Below are positions 20,789 to 28,171 of a DNA stretch of 64,000 nt, piece by piece. Within the stretch, counting starts at the first letter, position 1; every line of letters starts with the position of its first letter. Below the pieces are notes generated by a model. The model was given only the letters and a program-made list of their open reading frames with translations. It was not told the origin of the DNA and searched no databases. A program made the translations under genes and the position numbers. Source of the stretch: Myxococcales bacterium (lineage in GTDB: Bacteria > Myxococcota > UBA727 > VGSZ01); assembly GCA_023248635.1 (NCBI GenBank), contig JAHFED010000006.1, positions 62,001-126,000 of the forward strand, written 5' to 3'.

Positions 20789-20908
20789 GATGCGGGCAAG
20801 ATAGCACCAGTCCGTCGTCGTGGTCTGCCACATTGCCGGGGCCCAGCGCTCCACCCCGAACACGCCGTGGTTTGGGCCTGGCCGCCGGCGTCATGCCTCA
20901 GCTGAAAA

Positions 20909-21424
20909 CTAGGGGCGCGGCTTGCTGGGGCGGAGCTGATTCACCCTGAGGGTGCCTGGGGGAGCTTTCTCACCGACCTTCGGGGCCTGCAACTTGGTGG
21001 TGTCGCCGATGGCGCCTTTGGCAGCGGCGCGCGCTCCTGGTGCTCCCTCGGCGTCGGGACCCATCTGCTGCACGAGGTTGTACTTCACGATGTAGTGGTC
21101 GACGACGGCGAAGAGCTCGAGGGCGATGTTGCCTGCCTTCATCTCGGTGTGGAGCACCGCGGAGAGACGCAGCAGGTCCCACATCGCCTTGACGATGGTC
21201 TTGTTCGCTCGGGTCTCTTCGATGGCTTCGCCGAGGGCCGAGAGCCGTTCTGGGGGCATGGTCGGAAACCACGTGCCGTCGGGAGCCTGGAGATTGAAAA
21301 GCGCGAATTTCACGATGGGGTGAAGGCGGCCCTCGGCGAGGGAGTCGTCGAGCTTGGCAATCAACGCCGTCAGCTCGGTTTTTTCCGCGTCCGACAGCCC
21401 TGGAACATTCAGCAGGTCTTCCAT
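20909..21424 (-). CDS. Unknown conserved-looking helical protein
   Basis: A 171-residue soluble protein I do not recognise. The N-terminal 120 residues are helical (ALIAKLDDSLAEGRLHPIV..., DLLRLSAVLHTEMKAG, ELFAVVDHYIVKYNLV), followed by a basic Ala/Pro tail. AGGAG lies eight bases before the ATG at 21424, making it the better start than the frame's upstream ATG. It follows the kinase gene in the same direction but 120 bases upstream of it in transcription order; co-transcription is possible. Confidence 0.6.
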   Translation of the reverse strand: MEDLLNVPGLSDAEKTELTALIAKLDDSLAEGRLHPIVKFALFNLQAPDGTWFPTMPPERLSALGEAIEETRANKTIVKAMWDLLRLSAVLHTEMKAGNIALELFAVVDHYIVKYNLVQQMGPDAEGAPGARAAAKGAIGDTTKLQAPKVGEKAPPGTLRVNQLRPSKPRP

Positions 21425-21497
21425 GTCGCGACTCCTGAGGCCCAAAAGAAAAGCGCCGGCGTGGTGCCGGCGTTTCTATCACGATCGTGGTCTCGAC

Positions 21498-21646
21498 TAG
21501 CAGGGTGCGGAAAAACTCCGTTTTTCGCACCCTGCTGTACTTCCGGAGGGTCTGTCCCAGACCCTCCCTCGTCGAGGCGAAGCCTCGACGAGCCTCCCTC
21601 CCAAGGACGCGTCTGCCTCAAAACTTCGTTTTTCAGCAGCCTGCTA
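21498..21646. repeat. Dispersed hairpin element, copy B (full form)
   Basis: Begins TAGCAGGGTGCGGAAAAAC and ends, read on the other strand, TAGCAGGCTGCTGAAAAAC, so it has terminal inverted repeats. Inside are two more hairpins: CAGGGTGCG/CGCACCCTG near the left end and a CCTCGTCGAGGC/GCCTCGACGAG stem at about 21569-21594. Copy A at 14025 keeps both ends but lacks the middle. The right end supplies the stop codon of the next minus-strand gene. Structure fits a non-autonomous MITE; target-site duplication is not evident. Confidence 0.75.
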
Positions 21647-21955
21647 GAGCTTCTCTTCGACGGCGCGGGCCGCAAAGGCGAAGGCGCCGCCCGCGAGCAT
21701 CGAGCCGCCGCCGGTGATGGGGGTCAGGCCCAGACCGACCAGGGCTCCGGCAGTTTCGGCCACCGGCAGCGCGACCTTGGCCACAGCTTTGGCCATGTTG
21801 CCGATGTCGGCCAGGGCCTTGCCCGGCTGAAGAGTGACGACGTGGAAAGCTGCCGAAAGCGCGTTGCCGGCGAGGCGGAAGGGCAGGGCAATGGCATTTC
21901 CGACGGCGCGAAAGGGGCTGGTGACGATGCTGCCGATTTTTCCCAGAAAGCTCAT
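21644..21955 (-). CDS. Unknown small glycine/alanine-rich hydrophobic protein
   Basis: A 103-residue protein starting MSFLGKIGSIVTSPFRAVG. It has amphipathic N-terminal repeats (GNAIALPFRLAGNALS) and a hydrophobic C-terminal half (VGLGLTPITGGGSMLAGGAFAFAARA). It could be a membrane-associated or pore-forming peptide, or a small structural protein; no family is recognised. The TAG stop lies within the terminal repeat of the element downstream, so the natural C-terminus may have been longer before insertion. Confidence 0.5.
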   Translation of the reverse strand: MSFLGKIGSIVTSPFRAVGNAIALPFRLAGNALSAAFHVVTLQPGKALADIGNMAKAVAKVALPVAETAGALVGLGLTPITGGGSMLAGGAFAFAARAVEEKL

Positions 21956-22105
21956 GTCGTCTCCCGGCGAGGGTTTGGGTGAGGTAGGGGCTTTATCGCA
22001 CCCGCTGGCCTTTTGGTGCGTCAAAGGGCGGAGGGAGATCCACAGGGTCGCAGGGTGACCCACCGCTTTCTGGCCAACGGACCTGCTCGGCCTAGACTCC
22101 CCGCT

Positions 22106-22648
22106 GTGCCCCGTCTCTCTTTCCTGTTGGCCTGTTGCTCTCTCGCTGGTTGCCAACAACCCACGGTGGGGGTGCGCCTGGTCTTTCCCTCGGAGCAGAC
22201 TTTCTTGGCGAGCGCCTTGGCCCGCATCGATGTCTACGACGGCACAGACACCGGTGAGCGCAGCCCCGAGGCCATCTGTCGATCCCTCTCGGTGACGCCG
22301 CCGACGCCGCCCGCCGGGGTCTCGCCCCTGGTCACCTCTGGCACCACCGACGTCTGCCTGTTTCGCGAAGGGGGCGTGGACCTCAAGGACGTCGGCGTCG
22401 GCCGTCGTGTTTTTTTCGTCGAAGCCCAGGACTTCAAGGGCCAGGCCATCCTGCGCGGCTGTCTGATCGAGGACGTCTTCGGTGAGCCCCAGCCGCTCGA
22501 GGGCGACGACAAGGGCATCGCCGACGACCTCGGCGTCAACGGCTTCGTCGAGGTGCAGCTCGCCACCCTGCCTGAATTCTCAGTGGAGCCACCCGCCTGC
22601 ACCACCGTCGAAGACAAGTGCGAGGAGAACGTCGCATGCAGCGAATGA
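22106..22648 (+). CDS. Unknown lipoprotein
   Basis: A 180-residue exported protein with signal peptide and lipobox (CSLAGCQQ). The mature region begins PTVGVRLVFPSEQTFLASALARIDVYDG, which resembles the beta-sandwich lipoproteins abundant in Myxococcota, with four cysteines that may pair. Function unknown. The start is GTG at 22106, which places the signal peptide first. The next gene overlaps its end by 13 bases, indicating translational coupling with that larger lipoprotein. Confidence 0.7.
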   Translation: MPRLSFLLACCSLAGCQQPTVGVRLVFPSEQTFLASALARIDVYDGTDTGERSPEAICRSLSVTPPTPPAGVSPLVTSGTTDVCLFREGGVDLKDVGVGRRVFFVEAQDFKGQAILRGCLIEDVFGEPQPLEGDDKGIADDLGVNGFVEVQLATLPEFSVEPPACTTVEDKCEENVACSE

Positions 22649-24087
22649 CATCTTGCTTGGGTGCGGTTGGCGCCATCGTCGTCACCGGCGCCCTTGCTGG
22701 GGCGGCCTGTGAGCCCGAGTGCGTCGACGACGGCGACTGCGGCATCGGCAATTCCTGCAACGCCGGGGTTTGCGTCACCGGGGGCATCGGCAACGGCGGC
22801 GGCGGCGGGGGCGGCGAAGGCGAGGGCGAAGGAGAGGGCGACAACCAGTTCAGCCAGGTCGACGACCTCGACGCCGTGGCCTCTATGCTGCTTCCGAGCA
22901 GTGGTTTGGGAGGACCAGCCGAGCTCGCGCTGGTGGGCCAGTACGACCCGGTCGGGATCATCGACATCGTCCGCACTTTCGATGTCGTTGCTGGCGAGTT
23001 CGTGGCCAATGCCACCTTCGACCTCGACTTTCTCGACGCATCCATCGGCGGGAACCCGGGGCGCTGCAACGTCGACAGCATCACCCTTGAGCGCGGGGTC
23101 GATCCCGAGGGCGAGGACGAGCTGTGGTGGTCGTGCGGCTTGACCGGCCTGCAACAGTCGCTGGTCGACGAACTCGACAATCTCGTCGTCCATCCCGACG
23201 CCGCTGGCGCCGACTTGATCTTGCGGCTGGTGCGGCCCGATCAGAACGACCGCGACGTCACCCAGCGCCGGGTCTTTGCCCGCCGCGGAAGCGCGACGCT
23301 GATCGTCGAGCAGGTGGTCAACAACGTCAGCCGCCCCACCCTCCGCGCCCGCGACGCCGTCTCTGTGACCTTCGGCCAGATCGCCGGGCTCAGCCTCATC
23401 ACCGAGACCGACGACGCCACCTTCGGCGACATCGTCTTGGTCTTCGATCGCGCTTTTCCCGGCGCTCAGGGTCTACCGGCTCTGGTGCCCATCGAGCGCT
23501 CGACCACCACCGGCAATGGCAAGAGCTGGTCCCTGGCCCAGGCTCCGTGGCGGGTCATCGAGCTGCCGGCCAACACCCACGCCGTCCGCGTCGTCGACGA
23601 CGTCCTAGACCCCGCCAACCTGAGCGACCTCGATGCCGCCGATCGCGATCGGGTGAACCTCGAGGTCTATCTCCCCGTCGAAGGCAAGGTCGTCTTTGCG
23701 CGCTTGGAGACCGAGATGAACCGCGGAGGCGCCACGGCGTTGAATGCCGACGACACCGGTTTTCAGCCGCTGCTCTTTGAGTTGAGCAGCAGCAAAAGGC
23801 CCAGCGCGGTGCCGTCGTCGACGGATCGCATTCTGATCGAGCCCGTGCCCGGCGTCGCCGACACCGTCTTTTACCTGACCACCAACCAGGCCTTCGGCTG
23901 GAAGCTCAGGCTGCACCGCGACAACAACGATTCCTTCGACAACGACGTCGAGCGCGCGCTTTTCTTCGATGAGTTCCGGGACCGGCCCTCGGCCATGGTG
24001 ACCATCCCCGGCGTCGTCGACACGGTGTGGATCGCGCTCAAGGACGCTGCCGAGCTCGATCCCATCACCTTCGATCCGAGCAACTGA
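22636..24087 (+). CDS. Large GE-linker lipoprotein
   Basis: A 483-residue exported protein. Signal peptide with lipobox GALAGAAC, then a small Cys-rich knot (CVDDGDCGIGNSCNAGVC), then a Gly-rich and Gly-Glu repeat linker ([10 protein letters not shown]), and a long mature domain rich in acidic and beta-prone residues (VDDLDAVASMLLPSSG..., FDRAFPGAQGLP, VPGVADTVFYLTT). The mature domain may be a beta-propeller or sandwich; I cannot name the family. GAGGAG lies eight bases before the ATG at 22636. It overlaps the preceding lipoprotein gene, so they are probably made together and may form a complex. Confidence 0.75.
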   Translation: MQRMTSCLGAVGAIVVTGALAGAACEPECVDDGDCGIGNSCNAGVCVTGGIGNGGGGGGGEGEGEGEGDNQFSQVDDLDAVASMLLPSSGLGGPAELALVGQYDPVGIIDIVRTFDVVAGEFVANATFDLDFLDASIGGNPGRCNVDSITLERGVDPEGEDELWWSCGLTGLQQSLVDELDNLVVHPDAAGADLILRLVRPDQNDRDVTQRRVFARRGSATLIVEQVVNNVSRPTLRARDAVSVTFGQIAGLSLITETDDATFGDIVLVFDRAFPGAQGLPALVPIERSTTTGNGKSWSLAQAPWRVIELPANTHAVRVVDDVLDPANLSDLDAADRDRVNLEVYLPVEGKVVFARLETEMNRGGATALNADDTGFQPLLFELSSSKRPSAVPSSTDRILIEPVPGVADTVFYLTTNQAFGWKLRLHRDNNDSFDNDVERALFFDEFRDRPSAMVTIPGVVDTVWIALKDAAELDPITFDPSN

Positions 24088-24142
24088 TGGGCGCTTCGGG
24101 TCGCTGCTTCCCGCCGCCGAAGCGAGCCGTCGCGGAGCCCAT

Positions 24143-24472
24143 GTGACCGAGCCCGAGCGCCGCCGGCACCGCCGCCAGGCCGCCGACGTCGGCGACGTTG
24201 TCGTCGTGCAGGGAAAACGGCACGCGCGGGTGGTGGCCGCCGCCGACGTGCGCGACGTCGGCATCGGCGGTTGTTTCGTGTTGGTCGCGCCGCCGCCGGC
24301 CTTGCACGAAGACGTCGACGTCACCCTGCTTGGTTTTCAGCTGCGGGCGCGGGTGGTGCGGGTGCAGCGCACGGGGCGGGATCGAGGGGCGCCGGTCTTG
24401 CCCGGGGTCGCGCTGGCCTTTGTCGGCGTCGACGAAGCCACCCTGCTGGCCTTGCAAGCGCTGCTCGGCTGA
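24143..24472 (+). CDS. PilZ-domain protein (candidate c-di-GMP binder)
   Basis: A 109-residue protein made of a single PilZ-like domain. The N-terminal arginine-rich RRRHRRQA matches the RxxxR c-di-GMP motif, and DVGIGGCF corresponds to the (D/N)xSxxG motif, although Ser is replaced by Gly. Binding is therefore likely but not certain. Starts at GTG 55 bases after the lipoprotein gene. PilZ proteins act as c-di-GMP receptors controlling motility, pili or exopolysaccharide; the target is unknown. Confidence 0.75.
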   Translation: MTEPERRRHRRQAADVGDVVVVQGKRHARVVAAADVRDVGIGGCFVLVAPPPALHEDVDVTLLGFQLRARVVRVQRTGRDRGAPVLPGVALAFVGVDEATLLALQALLG

Positions 24473-24641
24473 TCGCTCTTCTCAGTCGCTGTCTGCTGCT
24501 TCGTCGCAGAGCAGCGACCCCAGCGCGTAAGGGATCGGTGCCGACGCTGCTTGCCGAACCCCAAAAGCTCGCCTACCTCGACGCCGTTGGCCCGGCCGGC
24601 GATCGCAACGTCGTCGACAGCAGGCCGCAGCGGAGGATCTC

Positions 24642-26030
24642 ATGAGCGCGCCGTGGGTACGCATCGAAGACCTGAAAGCCCACATTGGTGAGACCGTCAC
24701 CCTCAAAGGCTGGCTCGCCAACAAGCGCGGGTCTGGCAAGGTGCAGTTTCTTCACCTGCGCGATGGCTCCGGCTTTCTGCAATGTGTGCTGGGCATCAAC
24801 GACGTCGACGAAGCCACCTTCGAGCGCTGCAAGCACCTCTCGCAAGAGGCCTCGGTCGAGATCACCGGACTGGTGAAGGCCGACGAGCGCGCCCCCTACT
24901 GCCAGATGGAGGTGGCGGTGAAGGGCCTCGTCGTCGTCGGCGAGGCCCGCGAATATCCCATCCAGAAAAAGGGGCGCGGCGGCGGCGACGACCACGACCC
25001 CGGCTTCCTCATGGACCACCGCCACCTGTGGATGCGCGAACGGCGGCAGTGGCTGATCCTGCGGGTGCGGGCCACCATCATCAAGGCGATCCGCGACTAC
25101 CTCGACGACCACGGCTTCTTGCTCGTCGACAGCCCCATCTTCACCGCGAATTCGTGCGAGGGCACCACCACCCTCTTTTCGACCAAGTGGTTCGACGACA
25201 CCGAGGCCTACCTGAGCCAGAGCGGCCAGCTCTACCAAGAGGCGACGGCGTTGGCCTTCGGCAAGACCTACTGCTTCGGTCCAACCTTTCGCGCCGAGAA
25301 GTCCAAGACGCGCCGCCACCTGAACGAGTTCTGGATGGTCGAGCCCGAGGCCGCCTTCATGGACGTCTGGCAAGACATGGATCTGGCCGAGGACTTCCTG
25401 TCTTTCATCGTGCAAAAGGCCGTCGCGAAGCACGCCGCCGAAATGCTCGACATCTTTCCGACGACGCCGGAAGAAAAGACGGCGATGATCGCGCACATCG
25501 AGCTGCTGCGCGGTGTGGAAGCACCGTTTCCGCGCATTTCCTACGACGAAGCGGTGACGCAGATCGAAGCCATTCGCGCCGAAACCAAGGATGAAGAGCA
25601 GAAGAAGTTGTTCGACATCCATTGGGGCATGGACTTCGGATCACCCCATGAGACCGAGCTCACGAAACGCTACAACAAGCCCATTATGGTGCATGGATTT
25701 CCCGCCGCGGTCAAAGCGTTCTACATGAAAAAGGATCCCCTTCGTCCGGAAGTGGCCTTGGGCTTCGACGTGCTGGCACCCGAGGGCTACGGCGAGATCA
25801 TTGGCGGCGGCCAGCGCGAGGACAACCTCGAGCTGCTCGAGAAGGAGGTCGAGCGTCACAAGCTCGATGTGTCGACGCTGGGTTGGTACTTCGACCTGCG
25901 AAAATACGGTTCCGTGCCCCACGCTGGCTTCGGCCTCGGCGTCGAACGCACGGTGTCGTGGGTGTGCGGGCTGCACCATGTACGCGAGACCATTCCCTTC
26001 GCCCGCACCCTCGATCGCATCTGGCCGTGA
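24642..26030 (+). CDS. asnS: Asparaginyl-tRNA synthetase
   Basis: Class II synthetase charging tRNA-Asn in the cytoplasm; 462 residues, normal length. N-terminal OB-fold anticodon domain (VTLKGWLANKRGSGKVQFLHLRDG). Class II motif 2 is FRAEKSKTRRHLNEFWMVE and motif 3 is GFGLGVERTV. The combination, with a Gly/Lys/Asp-rich insertion (KKGRGGGDDHD), fits the AsnRS subfamily rather than AspRS. GGAGG five bases before the ATG. Followed 29 bases later by rsmA on the same strand, so probably one operon. Confidence 0.96.
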   Translation: MSAPWVRIEDLKAHIGETVTLKGWLANKRGSGKVQFLHLRDGSGFLQCVLGINDVDEATFERCKHLSQEASVEITGLVKADERAPYCQMEVAVKGLVVVGEAREYPIQKKGRGGGDDHDPGFLMDHRHLWMRERRQWLILRVRATIIKAIRDYLDDHGFLLVDSPIFTANSCEGTTTLFSTKWFDDTEAYLSQSGQLYQEATALAFGKTYCFGPTFRAEKSKTRRHLNEFWMVEPEAAFMDVWQDMDLAEDFLSFIVQKAVAKHAAEMLDIFPTTPEEKTAMIAHIELLRGVEAPFPRISYDEAVTQIEAIRAETKDEEQKKLFDIHWGMDFGSPHETELTKRYNKPIMVHGFPAAVKAFYMKKDPLRPEVALGFDVLAPEGYGEIIGGGQREDNLELLEKEVERHKLDVSTLGWYFDLRKYGSVPHAGFGLGVERTVSWVCGLHHVRETIPFARTLDRIWP

Positions 26031-26059
26031 CTGATTTGTCCAAGGCGGGGAGACACTGA

Positions 26060-26929
26060 ATGCATCCCCAAAAGACGCTCGAAGCCGCGCGCCTCGAGCC
26101 GAAGCACTCCTTCGGCCAGAACTTTCTCGTCGACGAGCACCACCAGAAGAAGATCGCTTCGCTCGCGATCTCCTGCGCGCGCCCAGCAGAATCTCAGTCT
26201 CCCCTCGTCGTCGAATTGGGTCCAGGCTTGGGAGCTCTGACCGAGCGTCTGCTTGAGCAAGGAGCCCGCGTCATCGCCGTCGAACGCGATCGCGATCTGG
26301 TGCCCCTGCTGAAGAAGCGCTTTGTCGACGCCGAAGCCAGCAGCCTGCTGCGCGTCGTCGAAGACAATGCCCTCACCTGGCCCTTGAGCGCCGACAACGG
26401 CGTCGTCGACGGCTTCGCTTTGGTGGGCAACCTCCCCTACCACCACGCGGCCGACCTGTGTCTGCGTTGCGTCGACGAGCTGGCGCGCATCGGTGGCGGC
26501 TGCTTCTTGATCCAACTCGAGGTCGCCGAGCGCATCGCGGCCTCACCGGGGGGCAAGGACTTCGGCGTCTTGAGCGTGCTCTTGCAGTCGCGCTTCGCCG
26601 TCGCGCTGGCCCACCGCGTTCCCCGTGGAGCATTCTGGCCCGTCCCCGACGTCGACGGCGGCGTGTTGACCTTGAGACCGCGGGTCGATGCAGCTTTTTC
26701 CGCCGAAGCCGACGTCTCTTTCGATCAGCTGCGGGTGATCGTGCGGGCCGCGTTTCAGCAGCGCCGCAAGACCTTGAGGAATGCCTTGCTCGGCGGGCTC
26801 AAGGTCACCTTGCCTCGGGCCGACGTCGACGGCGCGCTGGCGGCGGCCGGGATCGATCCCAAGACGCGGGCCGAGCAGGTCGACGTCGCTGCCTTCGTGC
26901 GCTTGGCCCGCGCGTTTCACGCCCGCTGA
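26060..26929 (+). CDS. rsmA: 16S rRNA dimethyladenosine transferase
   Basis: SAM-dependent enzyme that dimethylates two adjacent adenines at the 3' end of 16S rRNA (KsgA family), a late step in 30S assembly. The 289 residues match the family. The start KHSFGQNFLVDE is the family signature; VVELGPGLGALTERLL is the SAM motif I, and VGNLPYHHAADL the catalytic NLPY motif. A basic C-terminal domain follows. Start site supported by GGGGAG seven bases upstream. Probably co-transcribed with asnS. Confidence 0.96.
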   Translation: MHPQKTLEAARLEPKHSFGQNFLVDEHHQKKIASLAISCARPAESQSPLVVELGPGLGALTERLLEQGARVIAVERDRDLVPLLKKRFVDAEASSLLRVVEDNALTWPLSADNGVVDGFALVGNLPYHHAADLCLRCVDELARIGGGCFLIQLEVAERIAASPGGKDFGVLSVLLQSRFAVALAHRVPRGAFWPVPDVDGGVLTLRPRVDAAFSAEADVSFDQLRVIVRAAFQQRRKTLRNALLGGLKVTLPRADVDGALAAAGIDPKTRAEQVDVAAFVRLARAFHAR

Positions 26930-26954
26930 GGAAAGTTCCGCACCGGTCCTCAGC
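26925..26954. terminator. Hairpin over two convergent stop codons
   Basis: GCTGAGGA, a 14-base loop and TCCTCAGC. It covers the stop of rsmA and the stop of the opposing epimerase gene. No U-tract is visible on either side, so a bidirectional terminator role is only suggested. Confidence 0.35.
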
Positions 26955-27963
26955 TCTTGAGCATCCCCGTCGAACGGAAGAAGGCGAGGGCGTCGTTGAT
27001 GGCGGGTTCGATGGGCGAAATTCGATAACCAAGCTCGCGCTCGGCCTTCGCCGACGAAAAACGAAAGCGGTCGGTCCAGGCCCAGCGCGCTGCCGACGAC
27101 GTCAAGAGGGGCTCCTTGCCCGTGATCGAGGCTTGGAGATCGCCCAGACGACCCAACAAGGCGGCGGCGACGTAGGGGATCTTGAAGGTCGGCGCCTTCA
27201 CGCCCGCGCACGCCGCGACGCGTTTCAAGATCTCGGCATAGGGCAAGTTGTGTCCAGCAAGAATATATCGTTCCCCACGATTTCCCCGCTCCCATGCACC
27301 AATCATTCCCCGAGCGACGTCGCGGACGTCGACGAAGGAGCTGCACCCCGGCGGCGCCCCCGGCACTTTGCCGAGAGTGATGTCGAGGATGAAGCGTCCC
27401 GACGACGGCTTGGTGTCCCAGGGACCAAAGATGTAGGCGGGATTGATGACAACGGCGTCGACGTCGGCCTGGGCGGCTTTCATCACCATCTCTTCGCTCT
27501 CGCGCTTGGTGATTGAATATCCATCATCCAGGCCAGCTTCGCGCAGATTCCACACAGTCTCTTCGGTGGCGTCCGGACCGCCAGCATCGGCGAGGCCGAC
27601 GGCGACCACCGAGCTGGTGTGCACGAGACGCCTCACGCCGGCCTTCTTCACGGCGTTCAAGATGGAGCGTGTGCCTTCGACGTTGCCCCGCACCATCGCC
27701 GATGTCACCGAGGGCAGGATGCTGACGACGGCGGCGACGTGAAAGACGACGTCGGCGCTGGCGAAGGCGCGTTGCAGTGCTTCGGCGTCGTCGAGCTCGC
27801 CTTTGTACCAGTGGATGGCGGCCCCGCGCGCATCGGCTCGCAGGTGGGCCACCGTGGGCTCGCTGCGGTAGAGGGCGCGAACCTCGTGTCCCGCCTCGAT
27901 CAGCGCGAAACAAAGATTGGTGCCCAACAGCCCGGAGGCCCCAGTGACGACGACGACAGCCAT
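26950..27963 (-). CDS. NAD-dependent epimerase/dehydratase family protein
   Basis: A short-chain extended-type dehydrogenase, 337 residues. N-terminal Rossmann motif VTGASGLLGTN, the catalytic pair YSITK (Tyr and Lys), and HTSSVVAVG for the Ser. The closest-looking relatives are dihydroflavonol-4-reductase-like enzymes and the hopanoid-associated sugar epimerases; I cannot choose between them. The fold predicts NAD(P)-dependent sugar or steroid oxidoreductase activity. The ATG lies 11 bases from the boundary of a dispersed hairpin element, so its promoter may be within or beyond that element. Confidence 0.8.
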   Translation of the reverse strand: MAVVVVTGASGLLGTNLCFALIEAGHEVRALYRSEPTVAHLRADARGAAIHWYKGELDDAEALQRAFASADVVFHVAAVVSILPSVTSAMVRGNVEGTRSILNAVKKAGVRRLVHTSSVVAVGLADAGGPDATEETVWNLREAGLDDGYSITKRESEEMVMKAAQADVDAVVINPAYIFGPWDTKPSSGRFILDITLGKVPGAPPGCSSFVDVRDVARGMIGAWERGNRGERYILAGHNLPYAEILKRVAACAGVKAPTFKIPYVAAALLGRLGDLQASITGKEPLLTSSAARWAWTDRFRFSSAKAERELGYRISPIEPAINDALAFFRSTGMLKS

Positions 27964-27973
27964 GGACTCTTCT

Positions 27974-28131
27974 TAGCAGGCTGCGGAAGAACGAAGTTTT
28001 TTCCGCAGACGCGTTCTCGGGTGGGGGCCCTCCTCGACTTGTTCGACGAGGGGAAGGGGCTGGAAACAGCCCCTCGGCAAGACGACAGGGTGAGAAAAGC
28101 GAGCACCACGCGTTTTTTCTTAGCTTGTTCG
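27974..28131. repeat. Dispersed hairpin element, copy C (diverged)
   Basis: The left end reads TAGCAGGCTGCGGAAGAACG, matching copy B's terminal repeat, with an internal stem CTGCGGAA/TTCCGCAG. A second stem around CCTCCTCGAC/TTCGACGAGG follows. The right end (near 28110-28131) has a T-run and TTAGC, only loosely matching, so the far boundary is uncertain. It fills most of the intergenic space between the epimerase and the histidine kinase. Confidence 0.5.
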
Positions 28132-28171
28132 TTCGAAAGGCGGCTGCGGCGACAGCAGCGCGCAGGGGCGA

